DNA from: Thermotoga sp. Mc24
GTDB taxonomy: Bacteria > Thermotogota > Thermotogae > Thermotogales > Thermotogaceae
DNA length: 64,000 nt
Assembly: GCF_000784835.1 (NCBI RefSeq)
Contig: NZ_JSFH01000008.1
Location: 47,278 to 111,277 of the forward strand
Reading direction: 5' to 3'
Of this stretch, positions 53,115 through 64,000 are shown one piece after another. Both the position numbers and the translations under genes were made by a program. How positions within the stretch are numbered: the first letter of the stretch is position 1; the number at the start of each line of letters is the position of its first letter. The notes below the pieces were generated by a model. That model saw nothing but the letters and a program-made list of their open reading frames with translations, searched no databases and had not been told where the DNA came from.

Positions 53115-54264
53115 TTTGAAAGAACTCAGAATACTCCACACATCCGACTGGCATCTCGGTGTCACTTCGTGGACTAGTTCGCGCCCAGTAGATCGACGCG
53201 AAGAACTGAAAAGGTCGCTCGATAAAGTGATTGAAGAAGCCGAAAAGAGAGAGGTCGATCTGATTCTTTTAACGGGTGATCTTCTTCACTCGAGGAACAA
53301 TCCTTCGGTTGTCGCTCTACATGATCTTCTGGATTACCTTAAAAGGATGATGAAAATAGCGCCCGTGGTTGTACTTCCAGGAAATCACGACTGGAAGGGT
53401 CTGAAGCTTTTCGGAAACTTCGTAACATCGATCTCGAGTGACATAACCTTTGTCATGTCTTTCGAACCTGTGGATGTAGAAGCTAAACTGGGCCAGAAGG
53501 TGAGAATTCTTCCCTTTCCATATCCTGACGAGTCAGAGGCTTTGAGAAAGAAAGAAGAAGACTTCAGGTTCTTCCTCGAATCCAGGCTCAGCAGACTTTA
53601 CGAAGAAGCGCTGAAGAAAGAAGAATTCGCTATCTTCGTTGGTCACTTCACCGTCGAAGGGCTCGCGGGTTACGCCGGAATCGAGCAAGGAAGAGAAGTC
53701 ATCATAAACAGAGCGTTGATTCCGTCGGTGGTTGATTATGCTGCGCTCGGGCACATTCATAGTTTTCGAGAGGTTCAGAAGCAACCTCTCACCATATACC
53801 CTGGTTCTCTCATAAGGATAGATTTCGGTGAAGAAGCGGACGAAAAGGGAGCGGTCTTTGTTGAGCTGAAAAGAGGAGACCCCCCCAGATATGAAAGGAT
53901 AGACACCGAGCCTCTTCCATTGAAAACTCTCTACTACAAAAAGATAGACACCTCTGCTTTGAGAAGTATAAAGGATTTCTGCGGGAATTTTCCCGGTTAT
54001 GTGAGGGTGATTTATGAAGAAGACTCCGGTATCCTTCCCGACCTGATGGGAGAGATAGATAATCTGGTGAAGATAGAAAGAAAGTCGAGGAGAGAGATAG
54101 AAGAGGTGCTTCGAGAGAACCCGGAAGAATTCAAAGAAGAGCTGGATAGACTGGATTATTTCGAGCTCTTCAAGGAATATTTGAAAAAGAGAGAGGAAAA
54201 CCACGAAAAGCTGTTGAAAATTCTTGACGAGCTCCTCGATGAGGTGAAAAAGAGTGAGGCCTGA
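53107..54264 (+). CDS. mre11: DNA double-strand break repair nuclease Mre11 (SbcD)
   Basis: A 385-residue Mn2+-dependent calcineurin-like nuclease. Motifs: HTSDWHLG (11-18), LLTGDLLHSR, LPGNHDW (Asn93-His94), VGHFTVEG and LGHIHSF, then the capping domain and C-terminal helices that bind the Rad50 coiled coil. GTG 53107 gives the numbering I recall for the T. maritima protein (catalytic His94); TTG 53116 is an alternative. It overlaps rad50 by 11 bases, so the complex is made in a coupled way. Confidence 0.96.
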   Translation: MIDLKELRILHTSDWHLGVTSWTSSRPVDRREELKRSLDKVIEEAEKREVDLILLTGDLLHSRNNPSVVALHDLLDYLKRMMKIAPVVVLPGNHDWKGLKLFGNFVTSISSDITFVMSFEPVDVEAKLGQKVRILPFPYPDESEALRKKEEDFRFFLESRLSRLYEEALKKEEFAIFVGHFTVEGLAGYAGIEQGREVIINRALIPSVVDYAALGHIHSFREVQKQPLTIYPGSLIRIDFGEEADEKGAVFVELKRGDPPRYERIDTEPLPLKTLYYKKIDTSALRSIKDFCGNFPGYVRVIYEEDSGILPDLMGEIDNLVKIERKSRREIEEVLRENPEEFKEELDRLDYFELFKEYLKKREENHEKLLKILDELLDEVKKSEA

Positions 54265-56812
54265 AAAACTCATAGTTAGAAACTTTCTCGGACTGAAAAA
54301 CGTCGATATAGAATTCCAGAGCGGAATAACGGTTGTGGAAGGTCCGAACGGTGCCGGAAAGTCGTCTCTCTTTGAAGCCATTTCTTTCGCACTTTTCGGA
54401 AACGGGATAAGGTATTCCAACTCGTACGATTACGTGAACAAGAACGCCACCGATGGAACCGCCCGTCTCGTGTTTCAATTCGAACGCGGAGGGAAAAGAT
54501 ACGAGATCATAAGGGAAATAAATGCTACAGAAAGAAGGCACAACGCGAAACTCTCTGAGATACTGGAGAACGGCAAAAAAGCGGCCATAGCTATAAAACC
54601 CACCGGTGTTAAACAGGAAGTGGAAAAAATTCTGGGAATAGAGCACAGAACCTTCATAAGAACAGTCTTTCTTCCACAGGGAGAAATAGATAAACTTCTG
54701 ACCTCCCCTCCATCGGAGATCACCGAGATCATCTCCGATGTTTTCCAAAGCAAAGAAACACTCGAAAAGCTTGAAAAACTCCTCAAAGAGAAGATGAAAA
54801 AGCTGGAGAACGAGATATCCTCCCTGCAAGCTCTCTACACTGCCAGCTGGAAGTATCTGGAAGAGAACGATCTGGAAGCTCTGAAAAGCGAGTTGAAAAC
54901 CGTCTCGGAGAAAAAGAAAGAACTTCTCAAAAAAAGAGAGGAACTCCAAGTAGAAGAAGATCAACTCAAAAAGCTCCTCGAAAAATATCAGGAACTCGTG
55001 AAAAAGAAAGAGAGGCTCAGAGTGCTCTCTCTGAGAAAGAACGAATTGCAAAAAGAAGTGGTCCACGAACGGAAGGTGAAAAAAGCAAAGGAACTGGAAC
55101 CGCTCTTTCGAGAAGTCTATCTCAGGCAGAGAGAATTTGAGAGACTCTCACAGGATTTGAACAGCTGGGAGAAGAGGTACAGAGAACTTGAAAGGAAGAA
55201 AGAAGCGATCTCAAAAGAAATTCCTGTTCACAGGGAAAAGCTCTCCAAACTAGAAGAGGTAATAGAAAAGCTCAACGAAGAGTTTGATCTTCTTGAAAGA
55301 ATTCTGAAGTCCTCTCGACCACTTCTTGAGCAAAGAATAAGATTGAAAGAAAACCTCGCAAGGCTCGAGGAAGAGATCAGAAGACTCATCGAAGAAAAAG
55401 AGAAGAGAGAAAAAGAGTTGCTTTCGATCGAAAAGACAGAGAAAGAAACGAAATATGAACTGGAAAAACTGCTCGAAGAACTCTCAACTCTGAGGAAAGA
55501 CCGTATGAGATGGCTGGCATATCAGATAGCTTCCAGCTTGAACGAAGGTGACATCTGTCCTGTATGCGGTGGAGAGTTCCATGGAGGGGTGGAAGCCGTT
55601 GAATTCAACGTTAACGAATTTGAAAGCCTTGAGCAAAGAAGAAACGAACTGGAAAGCGCTCTAAACGTTTTGGATGAGAGAAAGAAAAGCCTTTCCGGCA
55701 TCATAGAAGATATTCTGATGAAAATCGAAGAAGAGAGGAAAAATCTGGAGAGTATTCAAAATCAGATCGAAAAAATCGACGAAGAATTACGCAGGTTGGG
55801 TTATTCGGAAGATCTGGAGGAAAAGCTGGATGAAAAGAGAAAAAAACTCAGAAAAATAGAAGAAGAAAGAAATTCTATTTCCCAAAAGATCACAGCGGCC
55901 GATGTTCAACTTTTGCAGATCGAAAACCAGCTGGAAGAAATAAAGGGAGAGATTGAAACTAAAAAGAAAACTCTGAAAGAACAGCGCGAAGAGATCGACC
56001 GGTTGAAAAGTGATTTCTTCGATCGTTTAAGGGAGATAGGGATCAGCTTTGAAGATTTCAGAATCCTCGTCAAAGAGGAAGTAAAGGACGTGGAAAAAGA
56101 GCTGGGAATTGTGGAGACAGAAATCAGACTTCTCGAGGAAAGCTTGAGAGAACTCGAATCGGACAACATACAAGATGTGAGCGAAGACTACAAAAGAGTT
56201 CGAGGTCAACTGGAGTTTCTTTCACAGGAAATATCGGATCTTGAGAGAAAAGAAGGACGTCTCAACCATCTCATCGAAGAGACACTCAGAAGAGAGCGAG
56301 AGTTGAAGAGTCTGGAAAAGAAACTGGAAGAATTGAACAGTGAATACAACAACCTGGACCTTCTGAGGAAATACCTGTTCGATAAAAGCAACTTCTCGAG
56401 ATATTTCACGGGGAGAGTCCTTGAGGCGGTCCTGAAAAGAACGAGGGCTTATCTCGACATTCTGACGAATGGAAGGTTCGACATAGATTTTGACGACGAA
56501 AAAGGTGGTTTCATCATAAAAGATTGGGGCATCGAAAGACCAGCGAGGGGACTTTCCGGTGGAGAAAGAGCTCTCATTTCCATATCTCTTGCCATGTCCC
56601 TCGCGGAGGTGGCATCCGGCAGGCTGGACGCGTTCTTCATCGATGAAGGGTTTTCCAGTCTCGATACGGAGAACAAAGAGAAGATCGCTTCCGTTCTGAA
56701 AGAACTCGAAAGATTGAACAAAGTGATCGTTTTCATCACGCACGACAGGGAGTTCTCGGAGGCTTTCGACAGGAAACTGAGGATAATGGGAGGAGTTGTG
56801 GTGAATGAGTGA
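54254..56812 (+). CDS. rad50: DNA repair ATPase Rad50 (SbcC)
   Basis: An 852-residue SMC-like ATPase that tethers and processes DNA ends with Mre11. Walker A GPNGAGKS (30-37), two long coiled coils joined by the zinc hook CPVCGG (Cys435 and Cys438), signature LSGGERALIS and Walker B AFFIDEGFSSLD near the C-terminus. GTG 54254. It overlaps the HEAT-repeat gene by 8 bases. Confidence 0.97.
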   Translation: MRPEKLIVRNFLGLKNVDIEFQSGITVVEGPNGAGKSSLFEAISFALFGNGIRYSNSYDYVNKNATDGTARLVFQFERGGKRYEIIREINATERRHNAKLSEILENGKKAAIAIKPTGVKQEVEKILGIEHRTFIRTVFLPQGEIDKLLTSPPSEITEIISDVFQSKETLEKLEKLLKEKMKKLENEISSLQALYTASWKYLEENDLEALKSELKTVSEKKKELLKKREELQVEEDQLKKLLEKYQELVKKKERLRVLSLRKNELQKEVVHERKVKKAKELEPLFREVYLRQREFERLSQDLNSWEKRYRELERKKEAISKEIPVHREKLSKLEEVIEKLNEEFDLLERILKSSRPLLEQRIRLKENLARLEEEIRRLIEEKEKREKELLSIEKTEKETKYELEKLLEELSTLRKDRMRWLAYQIASSLNEGDICPVCGGEFHGGVEAVEFNVNEFESLEQRRNELESALNVLDERKKSLSGIIEDILMKIEEERKNLESIQNQIEKIDEELRRLGYSEDLEEKLDEKRKKLRKIEEERNSISQKITAADVQLLQIENQLEEIKGEIETKKKTLKEQREEIDRLKSDFFDRLREIGISFEDFRILVKEEVKDVEKELGIVETEIRLLEESLRELESDNIQDVSEDYKRVRGQLEFLSQEISDLERKEGRLNHLIEETLRRERELKSLEKKLEELNSEYNNLDLLRKYLFDKSNFSRYFTGRVLEAVLKRTRAYLDILTNGRFDIDFDDEKGGFIIKDWGIERPARGLSGGERALISISLAMSLAEVASGRLDAFFIDEGFSSLDTENKEKIASVLKELERLNKVIVFITHDREFSEAFDRKLRIMGGVVVNE

Positions 56813-57425
56813 CGAAAGGAGAAAGAAAGAGGAACTGATAGAGAGAATAGTGAAGGAAAAAGGAGAGGGAGCGTTTCCAAAACTGTTGGAGCTTCTGGAG
56901 GACGAAGACCCGGAAGTGAAAGAAATCGTCTCCGAAGTGTTCTACAGGCTCGGTGACCGGGCAAGGGAGTTCCTCTTCAACGAAATTCAAAAGAGAAGGG
57001 AAAGGGGTTTTGAGAAGAACGATATCACGAATCTCTACATAATCGATATACTCGGAGATCTCGGTGAAAAAAGAATGAAAAGCGTTCTATACGAACTCAT
57101 GGAAAAGTATGACTCAGAAGAAGCGCTTCTCATCATATACGAAGCACTCGCTAAAATAGGAGAAGGAGAAGTTTTCCTGCCAGAGCTGGAATACCTGATG
57201 TTCGAGGATGCCTACAGAAAGGAACTTTGCGAGCAGGTGGCGATGGTACTCGCCAACATTCCAACGGAGAGATCTCTGAGAATCCTCTTGAAGGCCCTGA
57301 GGAGTGATGATTTCTCAGAAGACCAAAAGGAGTTCTTCAGAAGGGCAGTTGAGATGATTCTGTACAGAAAGCCGGAGCTTTCTAAGTATGTTACCGATGA
57401 AGAAAGAAAGGAGCTGGGATTATAG
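56805..57425 (+). CDS. HEAT-repeat-like protein following rad50
   Basis: A 206-residue, highly charged helical protein with HEAT-like repeats (FPKLLELLEDEDPEVKEIVS, MKSVLYELMEKY, EALLIIYEALAKIG). No membrane segment or catalytic motif. ATG 56805 overlaps rad50 by 8 bases, so it is translationally coupled and may be a partner or adaptor of Mre11-Rad50; that is inference. Confidence 0.7.
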   Translation: MSDERRKKEELIERIVKEKGEGAFPKLLELLEDEDPEVKEIVSEVFYRLGDRAREFLFNEIQKRRERGFEKNDITNLYIIDILGDLGEKRMKSVLYELMEKYDSEEALLIIYEALAKIGEGEVFLPELEYLMFEDAYRKELCEQVAMVLANIPTERSLRILLKALRSDDFSEDQKEFFRRAVEMILYRKPELSKYVTDEERKELGL

Positions 57426-58046
57426 TTGTAGTTGCAGAAAGACTGAAAAAATCCTACGGGAAAAAGAAGGTTCTGGAGGGAGTTTCGTTTTCTCTCGAGA
57501 AAGGGAAATCTCTCGGTATTGTTGGACAGAATTCTGCGGGGAAGACCACTCTTTTGAAGATACTCGCCACCATTCTGAAACCGGACGAAGGGAGACTCTT
57601 TCTCTTCGAAAAAGACGCACTGAAAGACCTGTCGTACATTCGAAAGAGAATAGCCTTCGTTCCAGAGTTTCCCGCTCTGCTTGAAGAACTCACCGTTCGT
57701 GAGAATCTTCTTTTCTTCTCCAGACTCAGAGGGGTGGAAATGGAAAGCTTCATTGTCTCTGAGCTCATGCTGGAGCCTTTCATGGGAACCCTTGTTCGAA
57801 ACGCTTCAAAGGGTGTGAAACAGAGAACAGCTCTCGCGGTGGCCCTCTCTGGAAACCCTGAACTTCTGATTCTCGACGAGCCGACCAGTGGTCTCGATGT
57901 TGAATCTGCCAGCATCGTCAGAAGTAAACTCAAACGACTCAAAGAAGAAGGAATCACGGTGATAATATCTTCTCACATAAGGGAGGACATTGAAGAACTC
58001 TGCGACGAAATTCTGGTGATCAACGGTGAGAATAGGGGGGACAGCT

Positions 58047-58063
<17 letters not shown>
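57419..58063 (+). CDS. Orphan ABC transporter ATPase, apparent AUU/AUA start
   Basis: A protein of about 214 residues of the ABC-2 importer/exporter ATPase type: GQNSAGKTTLL (Walker A, about 37-47), NASKGVKQRTALAVAL (signature), LLILDEPTSGLD (Walker B) and SSHIRED (H-loop). The first ATG/GTG/TTG in frame (TTG 57554) would delete Walker A. Upstream codons read VVVAERLKKSYGKKKVLEG, the normal N-terminus, back to ATT 57419 / ATA 57422; AAAGGAG (57407-57413) is 5 bases before ATT. It overlaps the HEAT gene by 7 bases and nfnA by 17. No permease gene is nearby. Confidence 0.82.
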
Positions 58064-60796
<2,733 letters not shown>

Positions 60797-60815
60797 TCTA
60801 AAGGGGGTATCGTGA

Positions 60816-62399
60816 ATGAAACGGGATTTTCTCGGCAGAACCCTCGCAGTCATAGAAGATCTGAGTGTGGAGGAGCAGATGTTCCTCTATGAGAAAACCA
60901 GGGAGCTCAAACAAAGATGGTACAGCGGAGATGATGTATCGGATTTCAGGATAAAGAAAAGAAACGTTGGAATATACATTGTTTTCGTCGAACCCAGTAC
61001 GAGGACGAAAGAATCCTTCATAAACGCTGCAAAGTTTCACTCAGGCCCGAACGTAAAGGTGAACGTTTTCGATTCGGAACATTCCTCTTTTAACAAACAG
61101 GAGAGCTACACGGACACCTTCTCCATGCTCACAAGCTACAGCGACTACTCCATATTCATCGTGAGAACAAGACTCGAAGGAGTCTGCAGGCTCTTGGAAA
61201 GAAGGATATCAGAGTTTGCGAACAGAAACGGTATAGAAATACCCTCTTTCATAAACGCGGGCGACGGGAAGCATGAGCATCCAACGCAGGAACTTCTGGA
61301 TGAATACACCTTCCTCGAACAGAACAGTTTCGACAACTCTTTCATACACGTGGCACTCGTTGGTGACCTACTTCACGGCCGAACGGTTCACTCCAAGGTG
61401 AACGGCTTGAAGATATTCAAAAATGTGAAAGTGGATCTTGTGGCACCGGAAGAACTCATGATGCCCGATCACTACATCGAAAAGATGAAAAAGAACGGTT
61501 TCGAGGTCAGAATCTTCTCTTCGATCAGAGAGTATCTCGGCCAGAAAGATGTGGCCAGGATCTGGTACTTCACACGGCTTCAGCTTGAAAGAATGGGAGA
61601 GGACATCCTTGAGAAAGTCCATATTCTGAGAGAGGCGGTCACGTTCAAAAGAGAGTATCTGGACGCGTTGCCAGAAAGGGTGAAGTTCTACCATCCGCTT
61701 CCAAGACACAAGGTTTATCCGACGATACCGAATTTTCTGGACACACTCCCTCTGAACGGATGGGAGACACAGGCAAGAAACGGCTACTGGGTGAGAATCG
61801 TTCTTCTTTCTATGTTCGGTGGAGCACTGGAAGCGCCTTTCGATACTTCGAGAAAAGATGAAAAGCCAGAAGAAGACTTCATAATCCCCGCTCCCATCAC
61901 GCATGGATCAAAGGGTGTTCAAAAGGAAGGAAAGAGAGGTATAAAACCCATCGAAAATGGAACGGTGATAGACCACGTAGCCAAAGGAAAGACACCGGAA
62001 GAAATCTACTCAACAATTGTGAAGATAAGAAAGATTTTGAAACTCTACGATGTGGACAGTGCGGATGGTATTTTCCGGTCAAGCGATGGAAGCTTCAAGG
62101 GTTACATCAGTCTGCCAGATCGCTATCTTTCCAAGAGAGAAATAAAGAAACTCGCGGCAATCTCTCCAAACACCACGGTCAACATCATAAAAAACAGCAC
62201 CGTTGTTGAAAAATACAGAATAAAACTTCCACCTACGATCTATGGATTCGAGGAACTTCGGTGCAAGAACGAGAACTGTATCACCAATCCCGCACACGGT
62301 GAAAACGCCTCACCTTCTTTCGTGAGAGACGAAAAGGGACAGTTCATATGTGAATACTGTGAGACTCCACATTCTTTCGAAGAGATCTGGAGTATTTGA
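60816..62399 (+). CDS. pyrBI: Fused aspartate carbamoyltransferase catalytic and regulatory chains
   Basis: A 527-residue fusion that makes carbamoyl-aspartate in pyrimidine synthesis. The catalytic part (about 1-335) has the carbamoyl-phosphate motif EPSTRTKESF, the HPTQELLDEY motif and FYHPLPRHK. The regulatory part (about 345-527) has the allosteric domain (RGIKPIENGTVIDHVAKG) and the zinc domain with CKNENC and CEYC. PyrB and PyrI are separate in most bacteria. ATG 60816 follows AAAGGGGGT. Terminators on both sides show a single-gene transcript. Confidence 0.96.
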   Translation: MKRDFLGRTLAVIEDLSVEEQMFLYEKTRELKQRWYSGDDVSDFRIKKRNVGIYIVFVEPSTRTKESFINAAKFHSGPNVKVNVFDSEHSSFNKQESYTDTFSMLTSYSDYSIFIVRTRLEGVCRLLERRISEFANRNGIEIPSFINAGDGKHEHPTQELLDEYTFLEQNSFDNSFIHVALVGDLLHGRTVHSKVNGLKIFKNVKVDLVAPEELMMPDHYIEKMKKNGFEVRIFSSIREYLGQKDVARIWYFTRLQLERMGEDILEKVHILREAVTFKREYLDALPERVKFYHPLPRHKVYPTIPNFLDTLPLNGWETQARNGYWVRIVLLSMFGGALEAPFDTSRKDEKPEEDFIIPAPITHGSKGVQKEGKRGIKPIENGTVIDHVAKGKTPEEIYSTIVKIRKILKLYDVDSADGIFRSSDGSFKGYISLPDRYLSKREIKKLAAISPNTTVNIIKNSTVVEKYRIKLPPTIYGFEELRCKNENCITNPAHGENASPSFVRDEKGQFICEYCETPHSFEEIWSI

Positions 62400-62417
62400 G
62401 AAATTCACAAGAAAAAG

Positions 62418-62450
62418 AAAGCAGGGGAATTTTCCCCTGCTTTTTTATTT
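62418..62450 (+). terminator. Intrinsic terminator after pyrBI
   Basis: AAGCAGGGGAA-TT-TTCCCCTGCTT with TTTTTTATTTT. It lies 38 bases before the first CRISPR repeat and insulates the array from pyrBI transcription. Confidence 0.88.
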
Positions 62451-62470
62451 TACCCCTGATAACCCACGCG

Positions 62471-62491
62471 AACTCACTTGATTAGTGAGTT
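62471..62491. repeat. Inverted repeat at the left border of the CRISPR array
   Basis: AACTCAC-TTGATTA-GTGAGTT, a perfect 7-base stem with a 7-base loop. Its right arm ends with the first three bases of repeat 1. It could be a border hairpin or terminator-like element for transcripts of the array read from the right. Confidence 0.55.
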
Positions 62492-64000
62492 TCCATACCT
62501 CTAAGGAAGTATTGAAACGGAGGTGAGAGTATGGATGAAAAAAGAATTGAAATGTTTCCATACCTCTAAGGAAGTATTGAAACGCGTTTCTTCTTGTCAC
62601 TCTTTCATTGTCAAGATAGGTTTCCATACCTCTAAGGAAGTATTGAAACGCATCCGAACTGCCGCTGTTCAATCATTTTTGACGTGTTTCCATACCTCTA
62701 AGGAAGTATTGAAACGTCTAAGAGCTTGTGTTGTTCTTCTGTGAGTTTTGGTTTCCATACCTCTAAGGAAGTATTGAAACCACCCGTGCCCAGCTTGTCA
62801 CATATGAAGCCCAACAGTTTCCATACCTCTAAGGAAGTATTGAAACTTTCAAGTTCTCTCTGCTTCTTGTACTGCTGATATGTTGGTTTCCATACCTCTA
62901 AGGAAGTATTGAAACAAGTATCTAACATCAACTCCCAGTGCATCCGCTATTTTTGTTTCCATACCTCTAAGGAAGTATTGAAACCTCCGATATTTCGGGT
63001 TCCATACTTTTGCCGTGAACAAGTTTCCATACCTCTAAGGAAGTATTGAAACCACGAGATTTGCAGATACAAGCGTGTAGTCCGCACCCTGTTTCCATAC
63101 CTCTAAGGAAGTATTGAAACAGACAGGACAGAGCGAAATACTCTCAATCACCGCAAGGTTTCCATACCTCTAAGGAAGTATTGAAACTGGAATAACTTTC
63201 TGGAAGCGCTTGAGGAACTATCGTTTCCATACCTCTAAGGAAGTATTGAAACGCGTTCTTAGATATTGTGGCTGGGAGGTGTAAAATAGTTTCCATACCT
63301 CTAAGGAAGTATTGAAACATGGGCGTGGTGATTATGTAGGCGTCGCACAGCTGCGTTTCCATACCTCTAAGGAAGTATTGAAACTTGAACTCGACAAGCC
63401 AAGGAAACTACGCTTTTCGATGTTTCCATACCTCTAAGGAAGTATTGAAACGGTATGTCAGAGCAAAATGGAGGGATGAGGTATGGTGTTTCCATACCTC
63501 TAAGGAAGTATTGAAACAGCCTCCAGTGCTGTCAACCGGTGTGTATCAGTACAGTTTCCATACCTCTAAGGAAGTATTGAAACAGGGATTCGATATTGGA
63601 AAACTCGCACTCATTTCAGTTTCCATACCTCTAAGGAAGTATTGAAACCGAAGAGGCTGATGCAAAAAACGCGTAGAATTCGATCTGTTTCCATACCTCT
63701 AAGGAAGTATTGAAACAGGTCTCCGATTGAAAGCCACGGTTTCCCTGTAAACGTTTCCATACCTCTAAGGAAGTATTGAAACGATATCCGAGCGTTCCGA
63801 GTGCTTGATAAATTGCTTTTGTTTCCATACCTCTAAGGAAGTATTGAAACGATATCCGAGCGTTCCGAGTGCTTGATAAATTGCTTTTGTTTCCATACCT
63901 CTAAGGAAGTATTGAAACGAGCATTCGAGTGGATACCGTGGCTTGGCGACAAAAGTTTCCATACCTCTAAGGAAGTATTGAAACCCATTGAGTTCAGAGT
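62489..64000. CRISPR. CRISPR array, 23 complete repeats, continuing beyond the window
   Basis: A 30-base repeat, GTTTCCATACCTCT followed by AAGGAAGTATTGAAAC on the plus strand, occurs 23 times without a single mismatch (first 62489-62518, last 63955-63984). There are 22 complete spacers of 35-39 bases and a partial one (63985-64000). The repeat matches the one I recall for T. maritima. Spacers 20 and 21 are identical. No cas gene lies in the window. The left flank is only 38 bases from the pyrBI terminator, too short for a normal leader, so the leader and transcription start are probably beyond the right edge and the crRNA would then be read from the minus strand; this is inference. Confidence 0.98.
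63783..63888. repeat. Exact duplication of one CRISPR spacer
   Basis: The 38-base spacer at 63783-63820 (starting GATATCCGAGCG) recurs unchanged at 63851-63888, separated by one repeat (63821-63850). This is most simply a duplication of a 68-base repeat-spacer unit by recombination or slippage. Confidence 0.95.

Noticed and set aside
62985..63022. Spacer 8 contains TTCCATAC, resembling the CRISPR repeat
   Set aside because: Only 8 bases match; too short to claim a degenerate repeat.
62445..63962. Open frames on both strands through the CRISPR array encoding repeated FNTSLEVWK- or FHTSKEVLKR-like peptides
   Set aside because: The peptides are translations of the CRISPR repeat; there is no gene structure.

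Overview
The window is chromosomal DNA of a hyperthermophilic bacterium of the Thermotoga maritima / petrophila / naphthophila group. The basis is recognition of many proteins (DNA polymerase I, Mre11/Rad50, NfnAB, dihydrofolate reductase, fused PyrB-PyrI, CheX, NiaR) and of a gene order I recall from T. maritima. Several proteins differ slightly from the T. maritima MSB8 sequences as I remember them, so a close relative is more likely than MSB8 itself. Coding density is extreme: most neighbours overlap by 1-60 bases, GTG and TTG starts are common, and Shine-Dalgarno sites are strong.

Layout. 1-10.65 kb: 3' part of secA, prfB, a degenerate sigma-54-activator-like gene, a phosphodiesterase, a YkuK-like gene, an unusual PurH-like gene, comF, glycerate kinase, a nitroreductase and a small diguanylate cyclase. 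10.65-13.3 kb: five tRNA genes (Val, Phe, Ala, Arg, Lys) with promoters and a terminator, then the infC-rpmI-rplT operon behind an attenuator-like leader, and an Mrp ATPase. 13.25-25.6 kb: a 1,200-residue ATPase/GGDEF protein, a DHH phosphodiesterase, purine nucleoside phosphorylase, an amino-acid racemase, an ECF sigma factor (SigE-like) with membrane and secreted partners, a radical SAM protein, the niacin regulator/transporter pair, and pyrH. 25.6-42.4 kb (minus strand): tsf, RNase G, HPF and DegV, the complete F-type ATP synthase operon with two small membrane genes, cheX, polA, an AhpD-like gene, GDPD, a lipoprotein and lepA. 42.4-49.9 kb: beta-mannosidase, then minus-strand uvr-motif protein, pth, rplY, prs, glmU and two smaller genes. 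49.9-62.4 kb (plus strand): tsaE, lon, a TPR gene, mre11, rad50, a HEAT-repeat gene, an orphan ABC ATPase, nfnAB, DHFR and pyrBI. 62.49-64.0 kb: a CRISPR array of 23 perfect 30-base repeats that runs off the right edge, without cas genes in view.

How the genes work together. Most are housekeeping: protein export, termination, initiation and ribosome maintenance, nucleotide and cell-wall precursor supply (prs, glmU, pyrH, pyrBI), energy coupling (a predicted Na+ ATP synthase and electron-bifurcating NfnAB), DNA repair (Mre11-Rad50), and nucleotide signalling (two GGDEF proteins and a DHH phosphodiesterase).

The most interesting feature is that four genes (infC, a degV-family gene, rng, and the ABC ATPase after rad50) have no usable ATG/GTG/TTG at their conserved N-terminus but do have a well-spaced Shine-Dalgarno before AUC, AUU or AUA. 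Other points are the infC leader attenuator, a 14-base sequence complementary to the tRNA-Phe anticodon arm, a sigma-54-type regulator stripped of its ATPase motifs, and a duplicated CRISPR spacer. I see no unequivocally new multi-gene system.
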